A program made the position numbers and the translations under genes. The notes beneath the pieces are model-generated. The model saw only the letters and a program-made list of their open reading frames with translations, was not told where the DNA came from and did no database searches. From Hygrocybe punicea (lineage: Eukaryota > Basidiomycota > Agaricomycetes > Agaricales > Hygrophoraceae): 64,000 bases of DNA. The stretch covers positions 1,364,001 through 1,428,000 of the forward strand of contig OY744468.1 of the NCBI GenBank assembly GCA_963556145.1, in the 5' to 3' direction. Positions 35,040 to 45,082 of this stretch are shown here, piece after piece (the first letter of the stretch is position 1; each line of letters begins with the position of its first letter).

Positions 35040-36946
35040 CTATGCTTCAAGCTGAGCGCACCATTCCATCACAAATGCTTGAAATTTCCATATTTGTCCT
35101 TCAATTGCTCCTGTGACAGCGCAAAGTCGAGATACAGGCACCTGCCCAAGAATATCAGGGGTTAAGTCGAGATCTGCCAAGGACGATTTGACATGTATGA
35201 GATCAATACCCTTTTCCTCTTTGAATGCAAGCAGACAGGCATGGAGCTCTTCACCAGGTATCGGGACGTCCATCGCGGTCGCCAAAATAGGATTGGAAGC
35301 TTGGCGAACGATCGGAATCGCAGGATTCACCAGTTGATCTCCTTGGGGGTGGGAAAGCCCTGTGAGTAGCGGAATCAATGATGCCATGAGCAACATTGTG
35401 GGATCGGTCGCAGGAGGAGCAGCTGGGTGGTTCCCTCGAACCCTAGACTGGCCGCTTATGAGGCGTCCATCACGGATACCGTCAAATTCAATGGTATTCG
35501 GGGGCTCGTGTTTCGTTGCATCAGAGGCAGCCTGAAATGGATTCATTAGTTTGCAGCTCGACTGAGATCCATAATTGGTACTTACAATAGCGGCTGCCCA
35601 GATTTTTAACTTGTGGGTGTTGAGTCTGAGGTATTCTCCCGATGCAGCAACATAGCAAAAGCCAGGCTCGCCATGCTCGCCCTGGTGCTGGGCACAAGGC
35701 CACTTCTTTTTGAGTTGTAGAACGATCCTGCCGTGGAGTTGGTCTTCTTCCCCAAACTCGTCAATACGCGGTACCCGGGTACCATACATCAACTCATTGT
35801 CTGTCGATTGGCCGGCTTGCAGAGGAACGTAAGACTACAGATTGTTAGATAGAGTTTAGGTCATATTTACTTACCGGTTTCCTGATCCTCCAGCCCTCAA
35901 GTGCCGCCAGGGAAAACTCGATGCTACACATGGCCCAATTTCTCTTCGACAACGCTTCGATGGCTACTTGGAAATCAGCATCGGATTTGATGGATACAGC
36001 GCCTGCCTTCCCGCCACTAGCAAAATGTGTTAGAGATTATGAGCGAAAGTATAAAAAAAAGCTCACCTCGACCCGGTCCACCAAAATTTGAAAGGTGGAC
36101 CATTATGCACCCCCGGACTAAACTGATCTGCTAACTCATGGACAGTGAGGAACTGGGCAATAAAAGCGCCATGTGTGATCTGTGATTCAATGATGTTGAT
36201 ATAGCCAAACTTTGTGCACGACTTCTTCTTGATGATGACCGTGTGTGAGCGGGCTCCAAGTCCTTTCTCCAGTTCAAGAGACGTCATTGTCATGTAGACA
36301 AGGTGGCCGGTTTGCTTAACTGAGCGAGAGTAAGCGATCAAATGTCAATGTGTGAGGAGATCCTTACCACCTGGCTGAGCAGGACCAGGTCCATGCATGT
36401 TGAAGGTAAATTGCGTGGGACGATTTTCTCCAAACGTGAAAGGAGCTTGGGTGGGACGATTTTCTCCATGCGTGAAAGGAGCTTGGGCGGCTGGTTGAAG
36501 AGGGGGGAAAATGTTGGGTGGGACAGGGCGGCTGGTGGCGATGAGATCGGCCTCGATCTCCTGTCTGGTATGATAAAATTTAGGCGGATTTACGCCGCCA
36601 TCTACATATAGGAGTTATCTCCATATATTCAGTGATATAATGATGAAAACCTTACCAATCCAACTTGGATTGTCGAGCCAACCATCAGAGGGGCGGCTCA
36701 GCACGTTCTCCTTATCATTTTGGACGTATGGCGGTGGAAATCCCCTCTCACGAGCAGCACTGGATTGGCAAGAGTGGGTTTTGGGAATGACAGTGGCATG
36801 AGTTGCCTGAGCGGGCACGTTCTCGACTGGAGTGAGGGGCATCAATGATTGACACTGGGGAGTCTGTATTTGAAGCACTCACCTTTATAGCACTGGACTG
36901 GCCCATGTGCAGACGGATCTTGTGGTATTTTGAGCTCTATGGTCAT
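35040..36946 (-). CDS. Passenger gene of the Tc1/mariner element, function unknown
   Basis: About seven exons, stop-free where traced. The start is taken at ATG 36946 (MTIELKIPQDPSAHGPVQ); an ATG at 37036 is possible. It runs through a Pro-rich linker with a 39-bp tandem repeat (PFTHGENRPTQA and PFTFGENRPTQ, about 36410-36490). Next is a folded-looking block: HLVYMTMTSLELEKGLGARS, then ITHGAFIAQFLTVHELADQF, then KFWWTGSRGGKAGAVSIKSD. The C-terminal 50 residues (LADLDLTPDILGQ, then LCAVTGAIEGQIWKFQAFV) are helical and look like a SAM-type domain (weak inference). Because it lies inside the TIRs, it was mobilised with the element. No transposase motif was seen, so it is cargo or an accessory protein. 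Confidence 0.65.
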
Positions 36947-37184
36947 TGCTGGATGGATCCTGTGGACATTGCCGGCTGCTGGTCGTCGTTGTCGACCCAC
37001 TGATAAGACTTGGATGCTGTGACTGATCCGTGACAATGAGTGACCGATCGTGACAAATTGCTAAATTGAGGTCATGGCAAGCTTAGACAAATAAGTTTTT
37101 GCGGATCTTTATGCAACCGACTGTAATTGGAAATGTACAGCCACCATGGAATTTCGGGGTTTCCAATACTCACTGACAACAGCT

Positions 37185-38413
37185 GTAATAATTGTAAATC
37201 GAGCACTTTTCCATCACCCCTGGTGACCGTCGACATGCCATCAGCACAGACTCTCTTGTGATTTACCGTGATGGTGCCGAGCTCCTCTTTGCCTACTTGT
37301 TATAAAGGCCCTCACAGTACTCTCCGGAACTTAGAGCTGGTCTCCCACACACAATACACAACAACTTCTCGAGCACTTTCTTCCATCTGAACCATGCGTT
37401 TCACGCTCTTCACTGTCCTCGCCGTTGCCTTCACCTCAGTGATGCTCGCGGTCTCTGCGCCCCTCAGGGTAAATAGCCGTCCTTTCCACTGACAGAATGC
37501 TTTTCAGGCTGATTTTCCGTGCAGGTTGGAGACATCCGCGAGAAATCGATCGTGCGAAGGAGGTGCGTCCCTCAAGATCTTCACCTCCCTACACATGCGC
37601 TGACATTCTGACAAATACAACAAGCGTCGTCGCCCGTGACAGCATCATCTCGCCCTTACCAAAGCCGTCAATCTTGTATAATCTGGTTGTGAGTGGCCCG
37701 TGTTCCGGCATGTGAAACCCAGAGCTCAAACCCTCCTCGACACACTTCTCTATTATCTACTCGCAGAAGAGACAGTTACAGGTGACCCACATTACCAACC
37801 CGAGGTTACCCTCTCATGTTTCCTTTTCAGACACTGGTTGGGTCCGCGGAGTCCGCGGGGTCCACTACCGGAGCCTCCGCTGGTTCGCGGCCCACCACCG
37901 CAGAAGTTCAAGCTCAGCAGTTGGAGCAGCAGGAGCAGGAGCAGCTGGTGGAGCAGCAGCAGAGGCTGGTGGAGCAGTATCAGCGGCAGCAGCGGCAGCT
38001 GTGGGAGCGGGTGACGCTGCTGCGGAAGCGGCCTCAGCTGGGAGCTCAGGTGCAGGAAGTGGAGCAGCAGCAAGACAAGCTGAGGGGAGATCTGCGGGAA
38101 GCGAGGCTGCAGCTATCGCACCAGCGGAGTGAGCTGAAGCGGATCGAGTCAGCGGGATTAGATCTGCGGGAACGGTGGCGGCGAGACCGACCGCAGCAGG
38201 AGCAACAGCCGCAGCAGCCGCAGCAAGAGCGGCCTTCCCGCAGAATCTTGAGGAAGATCTGTCGTGTTCAACGATGACAGTGACTTACACTTCGGCTGTG
38301 TGACAATTTTACTCAATTTTACTCGGTGCTGCAATGATATCAAAAGTAAATATGGGACATTTTCAATAAGATAGACCTCATCCACAAACAGTTACATTGT
38401 GAACCATCAAGCA
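37185..38413 (+). repeat. Inverted segmental duplication, copy B (uninterrupted)
   Basis: Reverse-complement match to copy A at 22112-23200 plus 27956-28086. It keeps the upstream sequence in one piece (GATTTACCGTGATGGTGCCG, then CTTTGCCTACTTGTTATAAAGG split across copy A's insertion), so it is the pre-insertion reference. It begins 62 bp after the right end of the Tc1 element. Confidence 0.85.
37394..38277 (+). pseudogene. Small secreted protein, copy B, frameshifted
   Basis: Same start and signal peptide as copy A (MRFTLFTVLAVAFTSVMLAV). One base is missing near 37587 (CCTCCCTACAC here, CCTCCCCTACAC in copy A), which shifts the conserved two-Cys block out of frame. The third exon is long and open but different from copy A: TTGASAGSRPTTAEVQAQQL, then a Gln/Glu/Leu/Arg heptad-like coiled coil (LWERVTLLRKRPQLGAQVQE). 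So the copies diverged in the tail by repeat expansion before or after the frameshift. A sequencing error cannot be excluded for a single base. Confidence 0.6.
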
Positions 38414-39587
38414 CCGTGACACCTCCATAACATACACCAATGGGTTAGACCAAATATCTATTTCCTCCTTCAAATGATTGAAAATCCAACTTTTGAATAC
38501 ACAGATCCCTCTGGATCCACTCTCTGAACATTTCACTGGAACAGATTTTTTTTAAACATCTCCAAAAGTTATCTACAGAGGTTTTACTTCATTGTCATGC
38601 CATTTCATGTGATGTAACTGTTTGTGGATGAGGACTATGTTATATTTTTTGGAAATCCTTGTCTCGTGTGAAAAAACATATTAATAAATCAAATTACAGC
38701 TGTTTGCATAAACATGCGGAAACTGAGAAAAAAGTGAAATGTGGCACAGCGACTGCCGAGTCATGGCCCCCTGCCTGAGCTTGAACTTGGCTTCAACATT
38801 ACGACTAATCATTCCTCCCTCACAAAAAGCCTGATAATGGGACAGAGAAGGTAGTGAGGTGTGACCAGCCCTGATGACAGCAGGGTGGCCTGAAAAAGAT
38901 ATGTATTAGAGAGAAAAAAAGGAGTACATAAACAAGTCGAAGCCTAAGAGGCTATGTATTAGAGTTGTGCAGACAACTCTGGAGGGAGTGGAGTTTGTCG
39001 GAGGATCGGAGGTGTGAACTTATGAAGTAGGTTAACTACTTCCTTAAGCCATACTGAGTAGGCACGAAGTGGAGTGGAGTTAGTCTGGAGGTCTGGACTA
39101 AGGACGGAGATAGTGAGCTTAAGGCAAAGCCTTAGGTTTGAGAGCGAGGAAGACAGAGGGTACTCTAGTCGATTTTCAGAACAAAGATACAGGACATAGT
39201 AGTTCTAGCTTATATACTAGTAAACTAATTGTTATGTCCTTAGTGATAAAAAGATAATAGGAACTCTGGCAGGAGTACCAGAGTTTGGAGAAAGATAAAA
39301 GGGAAAAAAGGTTGCTACATACAGTGACAAGTACACTAAAGGGAGGAGACAGATAGGAGTAAAATGGAAAAGTGGAGATGGCCGGAGTTCATTGGAGTTC
39401 ATTGGAGTCCATTGGAGTTTATCAGAGTTGCATGAATATGACACTATGAAGAGGGAGAGGAGGGAGGAGGAAACAAGGGAGATGAGTGGAAATGATGAGA
39501 AGACAAGTGAGTACAAGGGAGAAAAAAGGGAAATGAAAAAAGAAATGAAAAAAAGGAAAAGAGAAACAAGAGGAAGGTATCAAGGTG
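38414..39587. other. Noncoding; short GGAGTTCATT tandem repeat
   Basis: 38610-38640 repeats the motif GATGTAACTGTTTGTGGATGAGG found at the end of both duplication copies. 39388-39421 is a run of GGAGTTCATT/GGAGTCCATT units. 38930-39200 is GA-rich and may be terminal sequence of the DIRS-like element on the minus strand. No gene was recognised. Confidence 0.4.
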
Positions 39588-41000
39588 GCCAGGGAGTGAG
39601 TTGGGCAGCGAGCAGGACAGGGTGTTGATGGATGTAGATTTGGAAGGTGGAAGAGGCCCAATGGCTGATGGCCTGGATGTGGTCGAGAGGGATACCAGCT
39701 TGGGCAAGAGTGGTGGTGCCTCCACAATGCATGGACTGGCCAGTGATGTTGCTGGGGAAGTGAGTGTGTGTAGGCGAGAAAGGAACCATGACCATGTAGG
39801 GATGGAGCTGTCAGAGCGTAGCCAGATGGGGGGGAGGAGAGGGTGGAGGAGTCGTGGGGGTGGAGGTAGGTATGAAAAGCAAGAGTGGGGTTGTCGGGGT
39901 CTGGGAGGGAGCAGAGGATGATGTGATTGCCTTCAAAGAGGGGGTCAGCTTTGTGGGTGGGTAGGAAGAAGGACACGGCATCGTCAGGGAGAAGGTTATG
40001 AAAGTGCGAAAGGAAAATTTTCAATATGATTGGAGGGCAGGATTGTCAGGCCAGATAAGTTCCCCCAGGTGCATGAGTGTGTGGAAGCCAGTGAAGAGGG
40101 TGGCAATGAAGAGGTGGTCATCGTGAGAGGTGGGGGTGTAGTAATAAGTGAGGACAGAGGTGAGGTCGCTGGTTGAGAGGGGCCATTTATGGGTGGTGCC
40201 TGTGGAGAAACATTTGGCGGAGCCATGGAGGGCATGTATGATGAAGTGGTGGGAGCAGTGGTGGTGGATGTCCGGGTAGAAGGATTCGAGTTGACTGCAG
40301 ATGCCAGAAAGGTAGGTCTTAACAGAGTTGGGTTCCAGGAAATGTGAAAAGTAAACTGCATAAAAGGACAAAGTGTCAGGAGTGGGATCAGGAGGGAAAG
40401 CATGGGCAGAACAGAAAGAAAGGTAGGACTGAAGAGCAGAGGAGTGAGATAGAAGAGAAGAGCGGTCAAGGGCCATGCCCCAAGTGATGGAACATTCATG
40501 GGCAAGGCTATCACATGTCCAGAGAGGCCGGGAAGGTTGCTAGGACACACATGGGTGTGGAATCATGGGCATGGGGCCCTAGCGTGAGGTAAAGGGCTAT
40601 AAAAAGAGATACAGAGATGTGTTGGACAAGAGAAAAGATGAGATCGTTGTGGAAATGGGAAAGGGCATCTGTGATGGAGTTGAGGTGGCCAGGGATGTGG
40701 AAGATGCAAAGTTCGGCATGTGAGCAGGTAAGGAGGTCGACAGTGGTGAGGAGGGGGTTGTAGAGTGGATGAGCATGGAGAGAGGAGAAGAGGTTGACGG
40801 AGTTGGTGTTCTCAGTGAAAATAGTGATGTGGTGTGGAGGGGGGGAGAGAGAAGTGAGAGCCCAATGAAGGGTGGAGATGATGGTGAGGGCTTCCTAGAA
40901 GAAAATGCAGTTGATGGTGGGGTCAGGAACAGGGGATTGGAAGCTGCGAGACAGGGAGGGGGCCCAAAAAGTGAGGCCGGAAACGAAGGCATCAGTATAA
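39588..41000 (-). pseudogene. DIRS-like retroelement remnant: RNase H and tyrosine recombinase
   Basis: On the minus strand from about 41000, an RNase H-like part reads DAFVSGLTFWAPSLSRSFQS, then EALTIISTLHWALTSLSPPP, then IPGHLNSITDALSHFHND. A tyrosine recombinase follows: SLLSHSSALQSYLSFCSAHA, then NSVKTYLSGICSQLESFYPD, then LFIATLFTGFHTLMHLGELI, then in another frame ITGQSMHCGGTTTLAQAGIP and HWASSTFQIYIHQHP. In relatives I know, the segment LMHLGEL carries the catalytic Arg (LLRLGEL) and SMHCGG the second Arg (SMRAGG), so both catalytic Arg are replaced by His here. Stops and frameshifts are also present. The Tyr is kept. The reverse transcriptase part was not found. Confidence 0.75.
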
Positions 41001-41686
41001 AGGATGAGTGTTACGTTTTGCAACTGTGCAACTCTGATTCCAACTCCAGTACCCACCATGACGATTCCACTTTACCATGCCTTCCATTTTCATTCCCCTT
41101 TGCCTTTTGTCTTCTTTTGGATATTGTTGTTTATTCTTGTTCTTGTTCTCTTTTTATCCTTTCTTCTTCTAGAACAATCCAGACTGATCATGGACATACC
41201 CCACGTGACCTTGCTGTACCCAAATAGTCTCCTTGCTGACAGACATCATCGCTATTGTCTTTTCCCTCGCCCTGACATATTGTTTACTTCATCCCACAAC
41301 AAACCGATACACAATGGCTGTACTCCCAACACAGCTAATTACTGTAATCATCATTGGCAGCATTGCCATCCACTTTCCTTATCGGTTTTTACCTTGTTAT
41401 GATCTATCTTTGGCATCGGTAGTGAAACCCTTCTGCCATTGATACTTCTGACTTCCACCTTGACAATATGTCACCAAGTAATTGACAATTGCCATTCCTG
41501 GATATATGGTTTCCACTTTTGTATTCCGTGCTGACCATTATCCTCCCTGACGATCACGTGACATTCCTCACCTGCACACATGCCCTGAACAATCCTCAAT
41601 CACAAGACATTTCACTGGTCCTTCCAATCTGATCATCACTGAAGCACATTCTTTCAGACTTCAACCACAGACCATACGACTTGAGC
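41001..41686. other. Intergenic, nothing recognised
   Basis: Flank between the DIRS remnant and the giant KDZ element. Open frames here are hydrophobic and unsupported. Confidence 0.4.
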
Positions 41687-41704
41687 CCTTGCAGCATATC
41701 TTGT

Positions 41705-42045
41705 CCAGTAACAGTGGGGGAGCCCATGTGCTAAAGGTCCCATCCCAGTGGATGGGCTGAGATGGGCCGAGATAATATCCAGACCTATTGGATTGGATGG
41801 GCCGATATGAGCCAAGATATTCTTTTCCCTTCACATTGCATGGGCCCAGAAAGTTAGAAATAATGATTTCCCACTAGAATTAGATGGGCCGAGTTTAGGT
41901 AGGCTATTGATTTCCAAATAGCATTGGGTGGGCCCAAAAGGGGTGAGATATTTATTCCCCGATTGCATTGGATGGGCCAAGATGGGGTGGGATATTTCTT
42001 TCCCACTGGCATTGGATGGGCCGAGATGGGGTGGGATGTTTATTT
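41705..42045. repeat. Left terminal inverted repeat with ~46-bp repeats
   Basis: About seven units of the form TTTCCCACTGGCATTGGATG followed by GGCCGAGATGGGGTGGGATA. The order of individually variant units (the GGCCCAGAAAGTTAGAAATA unit, then one with TTTAGGTAGGCTATTGATTT, then one with GGGCCCAAAAGGGGTGAGAT) is the same as in the right end read inverted, so these are true TIRs and not independent arrays. Confidence 0.9.
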
Positions 42046-42405
42046 CTTACTTGCACCGACATCCGGGGGATATTCACATGCCTTTCCTTACATTCTATGT
42101 ACTTACAAGATTCTGAACAAATGCCAGGGGAACATGGAGATTCAGCAGCAATCCAGATATCAAGCAATATATTCTAGCCTCGTCACAGAACTTTACTAAA
42201 CACATCTTCTACTTATTCCACCTCTTGTTGGACCTCACTTTTACATATATACATCCAAACATTGTATATTTCAACATAGCAAAGTATAAAACAGACATTT
42301 TGCAGAGAGGACAAGGGAACAATGACACATTACCTGACTGACTCCGGAGCACTGCAGATATGAAGACAAAGCTTACAGCCTGAACACAGAATGCAACTAA
42401 CACTA

Positions 42406-44631
42406 TCACTTCTTCAACCTGCTACTGGACCTCACTCGTCCAGTCTTGGGTTTTCTGTGTTTGGTTTTTTTCTGCGATGATGTTCCCCCTGCATCTTCGC
42501 CGTGAGGCCATTTCACTTCCTTACCCTTGTTCCCACCTGCCAGTGCAGGTTCATCATAATGCTCATGCTCATGCTCTTTCTCTTCCAAGAATATCCTCAG
42601 CATATCTGCTCATGCCACCAACTGGTCAGCGTGTTTCGTCGTGTATGAAGATCCCCACACATATTCCGGAATCCCCTGGGTAGAGTCGAAGTCACCTTCG
42701 TTGAAGTGAGATGCTGCAAATTCTCGTAAAGCCAGTCCAATGACCAAGAGAACAATCGAAATATCATCAGGATATTGCAAGGTCTCCATCCATAACATGA
42801 TCTCTTCCAAGGCATTGCCATCATGGAAAGCAGGGGGCAGAAATTGGCCGGGGTAACTCCATGACATTCATGCATGGTCAGGACTATTGACCTCCCATTC
42901 CTGTCCCTTGTTATTCATTTCCACACATATTCTTGACATGTTTTACTCACATAATGCTCATAGCAAAATTTCACCAAACTCAGGTATTCTGGGCTCGTGG
43001 ACAAGGTTTGCAAAAATTCAAACCTTGCCTCCTTGTCTGGGCTGACTGCAGCTGGACTAAACAACCGGATAAACAAATGAAAATGAACATCAGGCAGATC
43101 ATGCATGTCACTTACGCTCGATTTGGCAATTTGCCTGTGGCCCTGCACTCAATCCGTTTTGAAGGTCCAGCCTCGTTGTCCAAGTTGTCGTCATCATCAG
43201 AAACATTCACATATCTCCTTTTCTTGGCCTTTTTGTTCTTCAGCAGATTCTCCACATCTGAAGCCCTCGCAGACTTGAATTTGAGGGCCACCAACCCTGA
43301 TGCCTGCTGGTTCTCCCAGTGGTCGAAGACCAGCTTCAGCTGGTCCTTCTTCATCTTTGTGGGCTCCATCATCTGCTGTCCATCGGGGAGATATTCAGCA
43401 ATTCCCCCAGGGAGTCTCTTATCCTCAACCAAGGAACTGTCACATTCTGGTTGTTCATAAATTGGCCTGCAAACATATGGTGAGTCTTGTTTTATTCCAT
43501 TCATTCTGTTCAACTTACAGTAGGACATTGTCACAAATGACCTAAACACATCCTTCTTCTTCGGCAGTGACATCTCCTTTGTGTCAGGGAGGACAGGTGC
43601 ACCAAATTTGTCGACTTGCAGGACCAATGGTACACTCTTATCGCTTTTCTTCCTGGGCAGGCTGGGACCCTTGCCCTTGTTGACGTCAGTTTCTGCTCCA
43701 TCACTGTGCTCATCTAATATATGTTCAGAGATGTCATGGTTGATGGTACTTTGAACATACCATATTCGTCAAACACCCACTCATTCCAAGGTTTCATCAC
43801 TTCATCCTGGAAAGTTTTGCTCCTCAAAAAAATATCCCCTTGAACATTTTGGGATTCAAATCTACCCACAATGATGGGTGAGTTCAAATATTGTGTGGTA
43901 GGTGAAATATTACTTCATGGTTTGAGCATTGCCTGTCCTATCTTTCCAACCCACCAAGATAAGCACCTTCGCCCCCATCTGCACCTCCAATTCCTTGACA
44001 AACTTCCGCACCACCTTGCTCATTGAATTTTCTGCATTGCTACCAAAGAGGTTTCAGCAGAAGACACCGATACGAGAACAATGTTTCACTTACCTACTCC
44101 GCACTTCATCTGTCAGTTTCCCACTATTCCAATCAGCAGCGAGGCCTTCAAACTCTGCCTTTTTTTCTGGTGACAGTTTTTCCATGACCCAGCTACAAGC
44201 AGCTTTATATGCACTGATGAACTCCACGCTTCCAGGGTTCGCACCTGATTGCTCCTTGATTCTCTCCTTTATTTCCCCCCTCATCTTCTCCACAACGATG
44301 GCACATAAGTCCCACATTTTGATGAATTTCGCTTGTGTTTTCTTCTTCGAAGCCTCCTCTTTTGCATCAGCCTTGTGATTTTTCAACCAAATTATTATTT
44401 TCTACATAGAATGTGATGTCAGCCTATATGCGAGCAGCTTATAAGACGAAGTTCAATTACTTGGGCCAAGCCATCAATGTGACCATCCTTAACAACTTCC
44501 TTGCTCTTCTTCCTTATGGCTGAACGCATTGTTTTAACAATCTCTTTTTTGCTGTCCCTGTCGGGGGCATTTTGGTAATCCTGTTGATGGCTTTGCAGGA
44601 TTTTGAGATATTCAGGGACAACCCAGGTCAT
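42406..44631 (-). CDS. KDZ-element cargo gene 1, basic coiled protein
   Basis: Starts at ATG 44631 (MTWVVPEYLKILQSHQQ). Many exons with clean short introns, for example after GLAQ (donor GTAATT), after DEVRS (GTAAGT) and around 43455-43500. Exon 2 is helical and charged: KADAKEEASKKKTQAKFIKM, then SWVMEKLSPEKKAEFEGLAA DWN-type sequence. LSPEKKAEFE...DWN weakly recalls the second half of an HMG box, but the first helix does not fit. The rest has acidic and Lys-rich segments (NLLKNKKAKKRRYVNVSDDD) and ends in a basic tail (PKTGRVRSSSRLKK) at 42406, which suggests a nuclear DNA-binding protein. No stops were seen in the exons traced. Function unknown. Confidence 0.6.
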
Positions 44632-44699
44632 GGTGGAGGGGATGATATTGGGGATAATTTTTTGAGGTGGTGGTAAGGGAATGAGTAAGGGGGTTACAA

Positions 44700-44830
44700 A
44701 TTTTCAACCAATGAAACACGATCATGTGATGCAGGGCTTGGATCGCGGTCACATGAAAAATGTGACCCGTCATGGCCGATTCACCTGCTGCGACATGTCA
44801 CATCACATGTTGTGGAGAGGCTCAGCTTTT
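44700..44830 (-). promoter_or_regulatory. Upstream region with CATGTGA/TCACATG palindromes
   Basis: Directly upstream of cargo gene 1: AACCAATGAAACACG (a CCAAT-type box), GTCACATGAAAAATGTGACC and GACATGTCACATCACATG. The same motif recurs upstream of other genes of the element (50195-50225, 57135-57180). It is a putative control site; nothing shows binding. Confidence 0.4.
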
Positions 44831-45082
44831 CAGTTTCTGCAAAGACTGGATACATTTGGACAACTACTAAGAATACAGTAATGCAATGTATGTGACGAGA
44901 CAAAAATACAACAATGTGCAGAATAGACAGCTGACAACGATTGGGACAATGACGATATATGCAGATGGAAAACTACGGTGGAAAATCTATTGATAAATAT
45001 TGAGAAGTCGACATGACTGGTGAATGATTGATCAAGCATGAGCTGATATTCTACATCATGAACAGCAGAACACATACTTTTA

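Larger units (their letters stand above)
32851..37123 (+). mobile_element. Tc1/mariner element with passenger gene
   Basis: The left end CAGTCGGTTGCATAAAGAT (32851 on) is matched by its reverse complement ending CCGACTG at 37123. Similarity continues about 50 bp inward (AAAAACTTRTTTGTCTAAG). TA lies directly outside each end (32849-32850, 37124-37125), the expected target duplication. The element is 4273 bp, of which 855 bp is a later hAT-type insertion with its duplication. It carries a transposase relic (plus strand) and a separate multi-exon gene on the minus strand, in tail-to-tail order. Confidence 0.9.

Noticed and set aside
41697..41769. An 8-bp target duplication for the KDZ element
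   Set aside because: Sequences just outside 41705 and 61761 do not match; the TIR may extend a little further out, so no duplication is claimed.
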